Assembly: GCF_002102395.1 (NCBI RefSeq)
Contig: NZ_LQPZ01000047.1
Coordinates: 26,196-90,195 of the forward strand
DNA length: 64,000 bases
Direction: 5' to 3'
From: Mycolicibacillus trivialis
Lineage (GTDB): Bacteria > Actinomycetota > Actinomycetes > Mycobacteriales > Mycobacteriaceae
The notes under the pieces are model-generated. The model saw nothing but the letters and a program-made list of their open reading frames with translations, had not been told where the DNA came from and searched no databases. Positions 42,707-50,651 of the stretch are shown here, one piece after another. Position numbers and translations under genes: made by a program. Every line of letters begins with the position of its first letter. Positions within the stretch are counted from its first letter, which is position 1.

Positions 42707-43375
42707 TCAGCAGGCGAACTTCAGCCCGACACCCTCCGGCGCCGGCACCGAGTCCAGACAACCGAACGGGACCACCCCGGCGGCCGACATCCGCACCGCC
42801 GACTGGTGCGCATAGTTGACGCAGTACAGGTCGCTGTCGTGCGCCCGGCACCGGAAATCACCGAAGCGCAACGTCTGCCCCTCGGGCAGGTCGGCGCCGT
42901 CGCCCTTGCTGAACGGCCCCGGGTCGCCGTGCACGGAGCCGACCTGCAGGTCCGCGCCGGTGTAGTCGACCCAGCCACCGATCCATTCGCCGTAGGCGCT
43001 GTCCGGCTTGGGCGGCGGATCGGCGAGATCGACCAGGCACATCAGCGTGTCCGCGGCGTACTTCTGATCGGTCATGCAGCGGGTCGTCCCGGAGAGGAAC
43101 GCGATGTCCTCGCCGAGGTCACGGCTGGTGCCGTCGCGGGTGGCGGTGTGGAACGGCCCGGTGTCGATCTGTTCACCGACCTCCACCCAGGCGATCACAT
43201 CGGTCGCGGCAGCCCCGTCGGGCGGCGGTGCGCCCGGGGCGGTGGTCTGCGGCGGCAGCGCACTGCTCGACGTGCCGGCCGGCGGCGTGGACGTCTCCGA
43301 CTCCGGGTGGCCGGTGATGGTGTGCGAGCAACCGGCGATCAGCACCGCCGTTGCCAGCAGGACAGCACAACGCAT
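42707..43375 (-). CDS. lppI: Putative lipoprotein, LppI-like
   Basis: This 222-residue protein has a short signal peptide ending in the lipobox LIAGC (Cys at about residue 16), a Pro/Ser/Thr-rich spacer (about residues 20-55) and an exported domain with several Cys residues (TTRCMTDQ, DTLMCLVD, DFRCRAHDSDLYCVNYAHQS, FGCLDS). The context beside lipT matches Rv2046 (lppI), and the overall pattern fits, but I assign the symbol mainly from position. TAGCCT (43387-43382) six bases before the ATG indicates leaderless expression. The function is unknown. Confidence 0.78.
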   Translation of the reverse strand: MRCAVLLATAVLIAGCSHTITGHPESETSTPPAGTSSSALPPQTTAPGAPPPDGAAATDVIAWVEVGEQIDTGPFHTATRDGTSRDLGEDIAFLSGTTRCMTDQKYAADTLMCLVDLADPPPKPDSAYGEWIGGWVDYTGADLQVGSVHGDPGPFSKGDGADLPEGQTLRFGDFRCRAHDSDLYCVNYAHQSAVRMSAAGVVPFGCLDSVPAPEGVGLKFAC

Positions 43376-43381
43376 GCGGCA

Positions 43382-43387
43382 AGGCTA
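43382..43387 (-). promoter_or_regulatory. -10 hexamer for leaderless lppI-like gene
   Basis: On the minus strand TAGCCT is followed by six bases and the ATG at 43375. Confidence 0.45.
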
Positions 43388-43441
43388 ACCGTCGCGGCAC
43401 CGTTTTGCGGGCAGGGACGGGCCGGGACACGACCGTTTCGA

Positions 43442-43447
43442 TACCGT
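43442..43447 (+). promoter_or_regulatory. -10 hexamer for leaderless lipT
   Basis: TACCGT is followed by CTCCTC (six bases) and the ATG at 43454. It diverges from the lppI-like promoter about 55 bases away. Confidence 0.45.
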
Positions 43448-43453
43448 CTCCTC

Positions 43454-44959
43454 ATGCACCATCGCACGGTCCGCATCACCACCACCGCCGGCGTCGTCGA
43501 AGGGTTCACCCGCGACGGCGTACACCGGTGGCGGTCCATTCCCTACGCGCAGGCCCCGGTGGGACTCCTGCGGTTTCGGGCGCCGCGACCGGTGCAGCCC
43601 TGGCCGGGGGTGCGGCACTGTCACGGCTTCACCCGGTGTGCTCCCCAACAGCGCCGCTACACGATGCTCTCGGTCGGCAAATACCAGCCGATGGGGGAGG
43701 ACTGCCTGACCCTCAACGTGGTCACCCCGCAAGACCCGCAGCCGGGTCCGCTGCCGGTGATGGTGTTCATCCACGGCGGCGGCTACATCCTGGGCAGTTC
43801 CGCCACCCCCATCTACGACGGGGCGGCGCTGGCCCGGCGCGGCTGTGTCTACGTGTCGGTCAACTATCGACTGGGTGCGCTGGGCTGCCTGGACCTGTCG
43901 GCGTTGTCGACCAAGGACTACCCGCTGGAAAGCAACCTGTTCCTGCGCGACATCGTGGCGGCGCTGAACTGGGTGCGCGACAACATCGCCGCATTCGGCG
44001 GCGACCCGGACAATGTCACGATCTTCGGTGAAAGCGCAGGCGCACACGCCGTCGCCACCTTGATGGCGGTACCGTCCGCGGCGGGCCTGTTCCATCGGGC
44101 GATCGCCGAGAGCCCGGCGTCCGGGATGGAGCGCTCCTCGGAGCTGGCGGCCGAGTTCGCCGGCCGCTACGCCGAGCTGCTCGGCGCCCGCCGCTCCGAC
44201 GCCGCCCACACGCTGATGGCCGCGACCGCTTCTCAACTGGTACGCGCGCAGGACGAGTTGATCGACCAGGGCGTGGAAGACACCCTGGGCGCCTTCCCGA
44301 TCGGGCCGGTCTACGGCGACGACGTCGTCCCGGTGGAACCGGTCGACGCGATGCGCCGGGGTATCGCCCACCGGGTGCCGTTCATCGTGGGCTCCAACGC
44401 CGACGAGGGGCGGTTGTTCACCCGGTTCCTACGACTGCTGCCGACCACCGAGGCGATGATCGAAGACGTACTCGGCAACGTCGACGCGGCCACTCGGGAG
44501 CGGATCCTCGCCGCCTACCCCGACTACCCGAAACCGGCGGCCTGTGTTCGGCTGGGCGGCGATTTCGCGTTCAACGCCGCCGTCTGGCAGATCGCCGAGG
44601 CGCACAGCGCGCACGCGCCGACCTATGTGTACCGCTACGACTTCGCACCCCGGATGCTGCGCTGGTCGGGGCTGGGCGCCACCCACGCAACCGAGTTGTT
44701 CGCCGTGTTCGACGTCTACCGCAGCGGATTCGGCAATCTGCTCACCGCCGCCGGCGACCGCCGTGACGCGCTGAAGGTCAGCAACGAGGTGCAGAACCGG
44801 TGGCGGGAGTTCGCCCGCACCGGCCGACCCGGCGACGGCTGGCCGACCTACACCACCGACGAGCGCGCCGTGCTGGTGATCGACCGGCGCGTCCGAGTCG
44901 AAAAGGACCCGCACTCCGTCCGCCGACGGGCGTGGCAGGGATTCACCCTCGTCCGTTAG
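43454..44959 (+). CDS. lipT: Carboxylesterase/lipase LipT
   Basis: This type-B carboxylesterase has 501 residues. The oxyanion hole is VFIHGGGYILGS, the nucleophile elbow is IFGESAGAHAV, the acid is in VGSNADEGRLFTRF and the catalytic His is in GATHATELFAVFD. It hydrolyses carboxylic esters; the physiological substrate is unknown. The position between the lppI-like gene and the pncA region matches Rv2045c. No signal peptide is visible. The frame is open far upstream, but only as a shadow of the lipoprotein gene. Confidence 0.93.
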   Translation: MHHRTVRITTTAGVVEGFTRDGVHRWRSIPYAQAPVGLLRFRAPRPVQPWPGVRHCHGFTRCAPQQRRYTMLSVGKYQPMGEDCLTLNVVTPQDPQPGPLPVMVFIHGGGYILGSSATPIYDGAALARRGCVYVSVNYRLGALGCLDLSALSTKDYPLESNLFLRDIVAALNWVRDNIAAFGGDPDNVTIFGESAGAHAVATLMAVPSAAGLFHRAIAESPASGMERSSELAAEFAGRYAELLGARRSDAAHTLMAATASQLVRAQDELIDQGVEDTLGAFPIGPVYGDDVVPVEPVDAMRRGIAHRVPFIVGSNADEGRLFTRFLRLLPTTEAMIEDVLGNVDAATRERILAAYPDYPKPAACVRLGGDFAFNAAVWQIAEAHSAHAPTYVYRYDFAPRMLRWSGLGATHATELFAVFDVYRSGFGNLLTAAGDRRDALKVSNEVQNRWREFARTGRPGDGWPTYTTDERAVLVIDRRVRVEKDPHSVRRRAWQGFTLVR

Positions 44960-44972
44960 CGCAGCGGGCCGG

Positions 44973-45434
44973 TCAGTCCCGGACCACCGCGGTGCCACCG
45001 GCGAGGTCGTCGTGCTTGCCCTGCTTGGTCGGGCTGTCGAACGCGGTGACGGCGATCACGACCACCGCGATGAACATCAGCAGGCCGCCGGCGAACGGCA
45101 ACACCGGCAGCAGCGTGAACGCATTGCGGATCGCCGCCTGTTTGCCGTCCGGGTGATCGGCGCCGCCCGGGCCGTGCACCCGCAGCCCCAGCAACGACTT
45201 GCCCGGCGTGGCGCCGCGGGTCATCTCGAAGAACACGAAGTAGCCGAACATCAGCACACCGGAGAACAGACCGGTCACCAAGAACCAGTAGTCACTGTCC
45301 CGCAACAGCAGCGACAACAGCACCGCAGCGATGTTCACCAACACGCCGTCGATGAACCGGGCAAAAAACCGGCGAAGCAGACCGCCGGGCGCGCCCTGGG
45401 CAGGCGCGGGGTTGCCGAACGCGTTTTCCGTCAT
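44973..45434 (-). CDS. RDD-family membrane protein
   Basis: This 153-residue protein has the RDD layout: an N-terminal RRFFARFIDGVLVNIAAVLL with the conserved Arg and Asp, a second helix (YWFLVTGLFSGVLMFGYFVF), the loop EMTRGATPGKSLLGLRV typical of the family, and a third helix (LPFAGGLLMFIAVVVIAVT). The function is unknown; some members act in sodium or proton exchange. A TACATT hexamer (45447-45442) seven bases before the ATG suggests leaderless expression. It converges on lipT. Confidence 0.86.
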   Translation of the reverse strand: MTENAFGNPAPAQGAPGGLLRRFFARFIDGVLVNIAAVLLSLLLRDSDYWFLVTGLFSGVLMFGYFVFFEMTRGATPGKSLLGLRVHGPGGADHPDGKQAAIRNAFTLLPVLPFAGGLLMFIAVVVIAVTAFDSPTKQGKHDDLAGGTAVVRD

Positions 45435-45506
45435 GGACGCCAATGTACCGGCCCGGTTTCGCGAGTAGAGTTCCCCACGGCAACGGGTGCGTGAGGTGTC
45501 GAGACG

Positions 45507-45866
45507 GTGTACCAGATCGTGGTGGCGGCAACCATCTTCGCCCATTTCGTGTTCCTGGGCTATCTGGTCGTGGGCGGCTTCCTCGCCTTGCGTTGGCGAT
45601 GGAGCTTCTGGCTTCACCTCCCGACCGTGTTGTGGGCGGCGGCCATCACCGTCTTCAGTCTCGACTGCCCACTGACCTGGCTGGAACGCTGGGCCCGGCA
45701 GCGCGGCGGCATGGCTCCGCTGCCGTCGGAAGGGTTTGTCGCGCACTACATCACCGGTGTGTTGTACCCGGCCGGGTGGCTGGATGGAGTGCGGATCGTG
45801 CTCTTCGCGGGTGTCGCGGTGTCCTGGCTGTGCTGCGCGGTGCAGACGGTGCGGAGAAACCGATGA
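45507..45866 (+). CDS. DUF2784 membrane protein
   Basis: This 119-residue integral membrane protein has three or four helices (VVAATIFAHFVFLGYLVVGG, LPTVLWAAAITVFSL and a C-terminal IVLFAGVAVSWLCCAVQT). It contains the DUF2784 features CPLTWLERWARQRGG and FVAHYITGVLYPAGW. The function is unknown. The stop overlaps the start of the MBL-fold gene (ATGA), so the two are made together. Confidence 0.85.
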   Translation: MYQIVVAATIFAHFVFLGYLVVGGFLALRWRWSFWLHLPTVLWAAAITVFSLDCPLTWLERWARQRGGMAPLPSEGFVAHYITGVLYPAGWLDGVRIVLFAGVAVSWLCCAVQTVRRNR

Positions 45867-46582
45867 GCGCGGATCCGATCCGTCTCGCCGACCGGGTGTA
45901 TCAATTCCGGTTGGAGTTTCTCGACGTCACCATCGGTGTGGTTGTCGGGCGTCGCGGTTCAGTGCTGATCGATTGCGGCACAACGCTATGTGAGGCTCAA
46001 ATGGTCGATCACAGTGTTCGTGCGCTGACCGGCGCCGCCGTAACCGATCTGGTGCTCACCCACCACCACTTCGATCACATCCTGGGCTCGTCGGTGTTCG
46101 CCGGCGCGGTCATCCACGCCGCGCCGGGGGTCGCCGAGACGATGCGCGACCACACCGATTCGCTGCGCGCCGATGCGCTACGTCACGGTGCCGACCAGGC
46201 GGCGGTCGACGAGGCGTTGGCGGCGCTGCCCAGCCCCGGTCGGCTGATCGGCCCCGGCGGCGGGGGAACGGTCGACCTCGGTGACCGCCGGGTGCGGATT
46301 CGTCACCTCGGGCGCGGGCACACCGGCCACGACCTGATCGTCGTGGTCCCGCCGGTCACCGTCGACGAGCCGACCGTGGTGTTCTGTGGCGACCTGGTCG
46401 AGGAATCCGGTCCGCCGATGATCGGCGCCGATGCCCACCCGCGCGATTGGCCGGCAACCCTGGAGCGGTTGCTGGCCGTGGGTGGCCCGGACGCCCGCTA
46501 CGTGCCCGGACACGGCGCCGCCGTCGACGCCGGATTCGTGCGTGAGCAACGCGACTGGCTGGCCGCCCGGGCCGGGCGCTGA
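45863..46582 (+). CDS. Metallo-beta-lactamase-fold hydrolase
   Basis: This 239-residue MBL-fold protein has the metal-binding motif THHHFDHILGSSVF (about residues 67-80), GHTGHDLIVVVPP (third metal His region), FCGDLVEESGPP (bridging Asp) and YVPGHGAAVDAGF (final His). The family covers glyoxalase II-like thioesterases, lactonases and others; nothing here points to antibiotic hydrolysis. It overlaps the DUF2784 gene by four bases and lies 45 bases before pncA. Confidence 0.9.
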   Translation: MSADPIRLADRVYQFRLEFLDVTIGVVVGRRGSVLIDCGTTLCEAQMVDHSVRALTGAAVTDLVLTHHHFDHILGSSVFAGAVIHAAPGVAETMRDHTDSLRADALRHGADQAAVDEALAALPSPGRLIGPGGGGTVDLGDRRVRIRHLGRGHTGHDLIVVVPPVTVDEPTVVFCGDLVEESGPPMIGADAHPRDWPATLERLLAVGGPDARYVPGHGAAVDAGFVREQRDWLAARAGR

Positions 46583-46615
46583 ACTCTTGGGGCTGGCACG
46601 GCCGGTGGCGGGCGA

Positions 46616-46621
46616 TACGGT
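46616..46621 (+). promoter_or_regulatory. -10 hexamer for leaderless pncA fusion
   Basis: TACGGT is followed by GGATGG (six bases) and the ATG at 46628. Confidence 0.45.
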
Positions 46622-46627
46622 GGATGG

Positions 46628-47977
46628 ATGAGGGCGCTGATCATCGTCGACGTGCAGAAGGACTTCTGCGAGGGCGGCGCCCTCCCGATCGCCGGTGGCG
46701 CCGAACTGGCCGGCGCGATCAGCGCGTACCTGAACACCGGTGATCGCTACCGTCACGTGGTGGCCACCGCGGACCGCCACGTCGACCCCGGCGACCACTT
46801 CTCCGACAATCCCGACTACGAGACCTCGTGGCCGCCGCACTGTGTGGCAGGCACCCCGGGCGCGGAGTTGCATCCGTCGTTGGCGCCGACGCTGATCGAG
46901 GCCGTCTTCGCCAAGGGTGCGCGCGACGCCGGCTACAACGGGTTCGAAGGTGTGGACGACGGCGGGGTGCTGCTGCCCGACTGGCTGCGGGCCCGCGGCG
47001 TGGAGGCGGTCGACGTGGTCGGTATCGCCACCGACCACTGCGTTCAGGCCACCGCCGAGGCCGCGACCCGAGCCGGGTTCGTCACCCGGGTGCTGTCCGA
47101 CCTCACCGTGGGGGTGAGCCCGCAATCGGCCACTGCCGCCCTCGACCTGCTGCGCACGGTCGGGGTCGAGGTACTCGACACCGCCACCGCCGACCGGGAA
47201 CACGAACTGCTGGCCGCGGTGGAACAGTCGCCGCGCGCTGCAGGCGCCCACGACCGGGCGGCCTGGGTCGATCTGTTCACCGCCGACGGGCTGGTGGAGG
47301 ATCCGGTGGGCTCGCGACCGCACGTCGGCACCGAACGGATCGGGCGGTTCTACGACACGTTCATCGGGCCACGGGACATCACGTTCCATCGTGACCTCGA
47401 CATCGTCTGCACGACCACCGTCATCCGCGACCTGGAACTCGAGGTGGCGATGGGTCGCGGTGTGGTGATGAACATTCCGGCATTTCTGCGCTACGACCTG
47501 CGGCAGGCGGACGGCCGGTGGCGGATCGCCGCGCTGCGTGCCTACTGGGAACTGCCGGCCATGATGGGGCAGTTCCTGCGCAACGGCATCCGGGCGCTGC
47601 GCCCGTCGTTGGCGTTGGCCGCTGGGCTGGGCCGCAACCAGGGGGTGTCCGGCGCCGCGGGTTTCCTGACCGGCTTCCGGCGGGTGGGGGCGCGGCACAA
47701 GGGCGCGGTCGGAACCTTCTTGAGCGCGGTGGCGCGCGAGGACATCACCGTGGCGGCCCGGCTGTTGGCGCCGGATGCCCGAATCAGCCTCGGCGACGAC
47801 CGGCCGATTGCGTTGACCGAGTTCGTCGAGCGGCTCAGCGGAGCCGGCTGGACGAAAATCATCGGTGCGGGGGACACGGTCGCGGTGTCGGTCTTCTGCG
47901 ACACCGACCGCGGTGTGCTGTTCGTGGCGCTACGGGGGCACCAGATCCACCGGGTCCGCTATTTCAGCGGGCGCTGA
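46628..47977 (+). CDS. pncA: Pyrazinamidase/nicotinamidase PncA fused to an Rv2042c-like NTF2-fold domain
   Basis: This is one uninterrupted 449-residue frame. Residues 1-185 are PncA, which deamidates nicotinamide and activates pyrazinamide. The triad Asp8 (IIVDVQKDF), Lys96 and Cys138 (ATDHCVQATAE) and the metal ligands Asp49, His51, His57 and His71 all fall at M. tuberculosis numbering. Residues from about 191 on (EHELLAAVEQSPRAAGAHDR, GRFYDTFIGPRDITFHRDLD, IAALRAYWELPAMMGQFLRN, GFLTGFRRVGARHKGAVGTF) match Rv2042c, which is a separate gene just after pncA in M. tuberculosis. The join has no stop near 47183. Either a genuine fusion or a sequence error at the junction could explain it. Confidence 0.93.
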   Translation: MRALIIVDVQKDFCEGGALPIAGGAELAGAISAYLNTGDRYRHVVATADRHVDPGDHFSDNPDYETSWPPHCVAGTPGAELHPSLAPTLIEAVFAKGARDAGYNGFEGVDDGGVLLPDWLRARGVEAVDVVGIATDHCVQATAEAATRAGFVTRVLSDLTVGVSPQSATAALDLLRTVGVEVLDTATADREHELLAAVEQSPRAAGAHDRAAWVDLFTADGLVEDPVGSRPHVGTERIGRFYDTFIGPRDITFHRDLDIVCTTTVIRDLELEVAMGRGVVMNIPAFLRYDLRQADGRWRIAALRAYWELPAMMGQFLRNGIRALRPSLALAAGLGRNQGVSGAAGFLTGFRRVGARHKGAVGTFLSAVAREDITVAARLLAPDARISLGDDRPIALTEFVERLSGAGWTKIIGAGDTVAVSVFCDTDRGVLFVALRGHQIHRVRYFSGR

Positions 47978-48379
47978 TCAGCGGCCGGGCACTTCGACCA
48001 CCACGTTGGTGGCCTTGACCGAGGCCACGGCCAGACTGCCCGGCTCCAACCCCAATTCGTCGGCGGCTTCGCGGCTCATCAGCGAGACCATCCGAAACGG
48101 CCCGGCCTGGATGTCGACCTGCGCCATCACGGTGTCCCGCGTCACCTTGGTCACCAGCCCGACCAGCCGGTTGCGGGCCGACGCGCCCAGCACCGGGCTG
48201 CGCGCCATCCGTTCCCCGGCCGGACGCTGCTGCACGAACTCGGCCAGCGCCGCGCCGTCGACCGCACGCGGGCCCTCCCCGGGGGTGACCGGCAGCCGGC
48301 CGGCGTCGATCCAGCGTCGGACGGTGTCATCGCTGACCCCGAGCAACTCGGCAACCTCGGAGATACGGAAACTCGGCAC
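47978..48379 (-). CDS. HTH-TOBE protein, probable molybdate-responsive regulator
   Basis: This 133-residue protein has an excisionase/MerR-like helix-turn-helix (FRISEVAELLGVSDDTVRRW, residues 4-23) followed by a TOBE/Mop oxyanion-binding domain (about residues 65-131: ASARNRLVGLVTKVTRDTVM, LMSREAADELGLEPGSLAVA, VKATNVVVEVPGR). The combination is that of small molybdenum-binding regulators related to ModE. No molybdate transporter is adjacent. A TATGGT hexamer (48391-48386) six bases before the GTG marks a leaderless start. The stop adjoins that of the pncA fusion. Confidence 0.88.
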   Translation of the reverse strand: MPSFRISEVAELLGVSDDTVRRWIDAGRLPVTPGEGPRAVDGAALAEFVQQRPAGERMARSPVLGASARNRLVGLVTKVTRDTVMAQVDIQAGPFRMVSLMSREAADELGLEPGSLAVASVKATNVVVEVPGR

Positions 48380-48385
48380 GAACCC

Positions 48386-48391
48386 ACCATA
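48386..48391 (-). promoter_or_regulatory. -10 hexamer for leaderless HTH-TOBE gene
   Basis: On the minus strand TATGGT is followed by six bases and the GTG at 48379. Confidence 0.45.
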
Positions 48392-48450
48392 GGGCGTGCC
48401 GCGCGTTGCGGCCTCGGCAATCGGCGCGGCGGGGGAGAATCGGACACGCT

Positions 48451-49767
48451 ATGGACCCGCATGTCTTCTCTCGCCGGACCTGGCTGCGGGGTGCGGCGAC
48501 GCTCGGTGCCGCCACGGCGCTCGGCGGGACGGCCGGCTGCTCCCGCGACGACGACGCGTTGACGTTCTTCTTCGCGGCCAACCCGGAGGAGGCCGACGCC
48601 CGCAAGGTGGTCATCGACGCCTTCCGGCGCGCCCACCCCGACATCGCGGTGCGAACCGTGTTGTCGGGCCCCAACCCGATGCAACAGGTCTCGATCTTCT
48701 GCGCGGGCGGCGTGTGCCCGGACGTGCTGATGGCGTGGGAGTTCAGCTACGCCGGCCTCGCCGACCGCGGGGTTCTCGCCGACCTCAACGGTTTCCTGCA
48801 AACGGACCCGGATTTCGCTGCCGGCCTGAGCGACGACAGCATTGACACCCTCTACGAGACGTTCACCTTCGAGGGCGGTCAGTACGCGCTGCCGGAGCAG
48901 TGGTCCGGGAATTTCTTGTTCTACAACCCGGCGCTGTTCGAGGAGGCGGGTGTGCGACCGCCGCCGGCGCGTTGGGAGACTCCGTGGAGTTTCGATGAAT
49001 TCCTCGATGCGGCAAAGGCGTTGACTAAGCGGGACCGGTCCGGGCGGGTCACCCGGTGGGGCTTCGTCGACACCTGGGTGGCGGCCTACTCCGCGGCTCT
49101 GTTCGGAATGAACAACGGCACCCCGTGGTCGGTGCCGCGGATGAACCCATCGCACCTCAATTTCGACGACGACGCCTTCCTGGCCGGGGTGCAGTTCTAC
49201 GCGGACCTGTCGAACCGCCACGGTGTCGCACCCGCGGCCTCCGATGTGCAATCGATGTCGACGATGGACCTGTTCTCCGGCGGGCGTGCCGCGATGGCCA
49301 TGGGCGGGCACTGGCGCTACCAGACCTTCGCCCGAGCCGAGGACCTGCACTTCGATGTCACGGTGTTGCCCACCGGTCCGGCGGCCCGCCGCGCGGGCTC
49401 CAACATCGGCACCACCGGATTGGCGATCGCCGCGGACAGTCCCCGCAAACAGCAGGCCTGGGAGTTCGTGAAGTTCGTCGCCGGCCCGGCCGGGCAGGCC
49501 CACATCGCCGAGTCCGGGCTCTTCGTGCCGGTGCTGCGCTCGGCGATCGACTCCGCCGGATTCGCCGGCGCCCACGCCGACATCGCCAACCTCGCCGTGC
49601 TCACCGGCGGGCCCGCCCACTCCGCCGGGATGCCGATCGCCCCGGCGTGGGAGAAGGTCAACGCACTGATGAACCGCGCCTTCGGGCCGGTGCTGCGCGG
49701 TGCTCGGCCGGCATCGAGCCTCAAAGCCCTCACCGGACCGGTCGATGAGGTGTTGGTCCGGCGATGA
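48451..49767 (+). CDS. Sugar ABC transporter substrate-binding Tat lipoprotein (Rv2041c-like)
   Basis: This 438-residue family 1 extracellular solute-binding protein has an N-terminus, SRRTWLRGAATLGAATALGG, that is a twin-arginine signal followed by the lipobox GTAGC, so the protein is probably exported folded by Tat and then lipidated. The mature part has the expected lobes (LTFFFAANPEEADARKVVID, YALPEQWSGNFLFYNPALFE, GRAAMAMGGHWRYQTFA). I chose ATG 48451 over an in-frame upstream start because it places the signal at the N-terminus and matches homologue length. It heads an operon with two permeases and an ATPase; the sugar is unknown. Confidence 0.93.
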   Translation: MDPHVFSRRTWLRGAATLGAATALGGTAGCSRDDDALTFFFAANPEEADARKVVIDAFRRAHPDIAVRTVLSGPNPMQQVSIFCAGGVCPDVLMAWEFSYAGLADRGVLADLNGFLQTDPDFAAGLSDDSIDTLYETFTFEGGQYALPEQWSGNFLFYNPALFEEAGVRPPPARWETPWSFDEFLDAAKALTKRDRSGRVTRWGFVDTWVAAYSAALFGMNNGTPWSVPRMNPSHLNFDDDAFLAGVQFYADLSNRHGVAPAASDVQSMSTMDLFSGGRAAMAMGGHWRYQTFARAEDLHFDVTVLPTGPAARRAGSNIGTTGLAIAADSPRKQQAWEFVKFVAGPAGQAHIAESGLFVPVLRSAIDSAGFAGAHADIANLAVLTGGPAHSAGMPIAPAWEKVNALMNRAFGPVLRGARPASSLKALTGPVDEVLVRR

Positions 49768-50651
49768 GTGGGCGGTTACGGCAACGTGCGCGGGCGGGGC
49801 GCCTGTTCATCGTCCCCAACCTGGCCGCCGTCGTGGTGTTCCTGGTGTTCCCGCTGGGGTTCTCGCTCTACATGAGCGTGCAGCGCTGGGACCTGTTCAC
49901 CGCCCCGGAGTTCGTCGGGCCGGACAACTTCCGGGCGTTGTTGAGTGCCGATCCGCTGTTCGTCATCGCCGTCGTGAACACCGTGGTGTTCACCCTCGGG
50001 ACGGTGGTGCCGACCGTGCTGATCGGGCTGGCGGTGGCCGCGGCGTTGAACCGCCGGATCGCGGGTATCGGCTTCTTCCGCAGCGTGGTGTTCATGCCGT
50101 TGGCCGTCTCGGCGGTGGTGATGGCCGTGGTGTGGCAGTTCGTGTTCAACACCGACAACGGGTTGCTCAACATCCTGCTGGGTCTGATCGGCGTCGACCC
50201 GGTCCCGTGGTTGCAGGAACCGCACTGGGCGATGGTCGCGCTGTGCGTGATCAGCGTGTGGAAGAGCGTGCCGTTGGCGACGGTCATCCTGCTCGCCGCC
50301 ATGCAGGGGGTCCCGGAAAGTCTGTACGAGGCAGCCCGACTGGACGGGGCGGGCGAGATCCGCCGCCTGGTCTCGATCACCGTGCCGATGATCCGGGGCG
50401 CGGTCTGGTTCGTCGTCGTCATCTCGGTGATCGGGGCGTTTCAGGCGTTCGATCAGGTGTACGTCCTCACCGGTGGCAGCGGCGGCCCGGAGACCGGGAC
50501 CTACGTGTTGGGGATCATGCTGTTCCAGTACGCGTTCGCCTTTCTCGACTTCGGTTACGCCTCGGCGCTGGCGTGGGTGATGTTCGCGGTGTTGTTGGGA
50601 TTGACGGTGCTGCAACTGAGGTTGGCGCGGCGCAACGCGGGGGAGCGGTGA
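49764..50651 (+). CDS. Sugar ABC transporter permease (MalF-type, Rv2040c-like)
   Basis: This 295-residue inner membrane permease has six helices, starting with LFIVPNLAAVVVFLVFPLGF. The ATPase-contact EAA loop is YEAARLDGAGEIRRLVSITV at about residues 187-206. Its ATG overlaps the stop of the binding-protein gene and its stop overlaps the next permease start, so translation is coupled through the operon. Confidence 0.93.
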   Translation: MSGRLRQRARAGRLFIVPNLAAVVVFLVFPLGFSLYMSVQRWDLFTAPEFVGPDNFRALLSADPLFVIAVVNTVVFTLGTVVPTVLIGLAVAAALNRRIAGIGFFRSVVFMPLAVSAVVMAVVWQFVFNTDNGLLNILLGLIGVDPVPWLQEPHWAMVALCVISVWKSVPLATVILLAAMQGVPESLYEAARLDGAGEIRRLVSITVPMIRGAVWFVVVISVIGAFQAFDQVYVLTGGSGGPETGTYVLGIMLFQYAFAFLDFGYASALAWVMFAVLLGLTVLQLRLARRNAGER

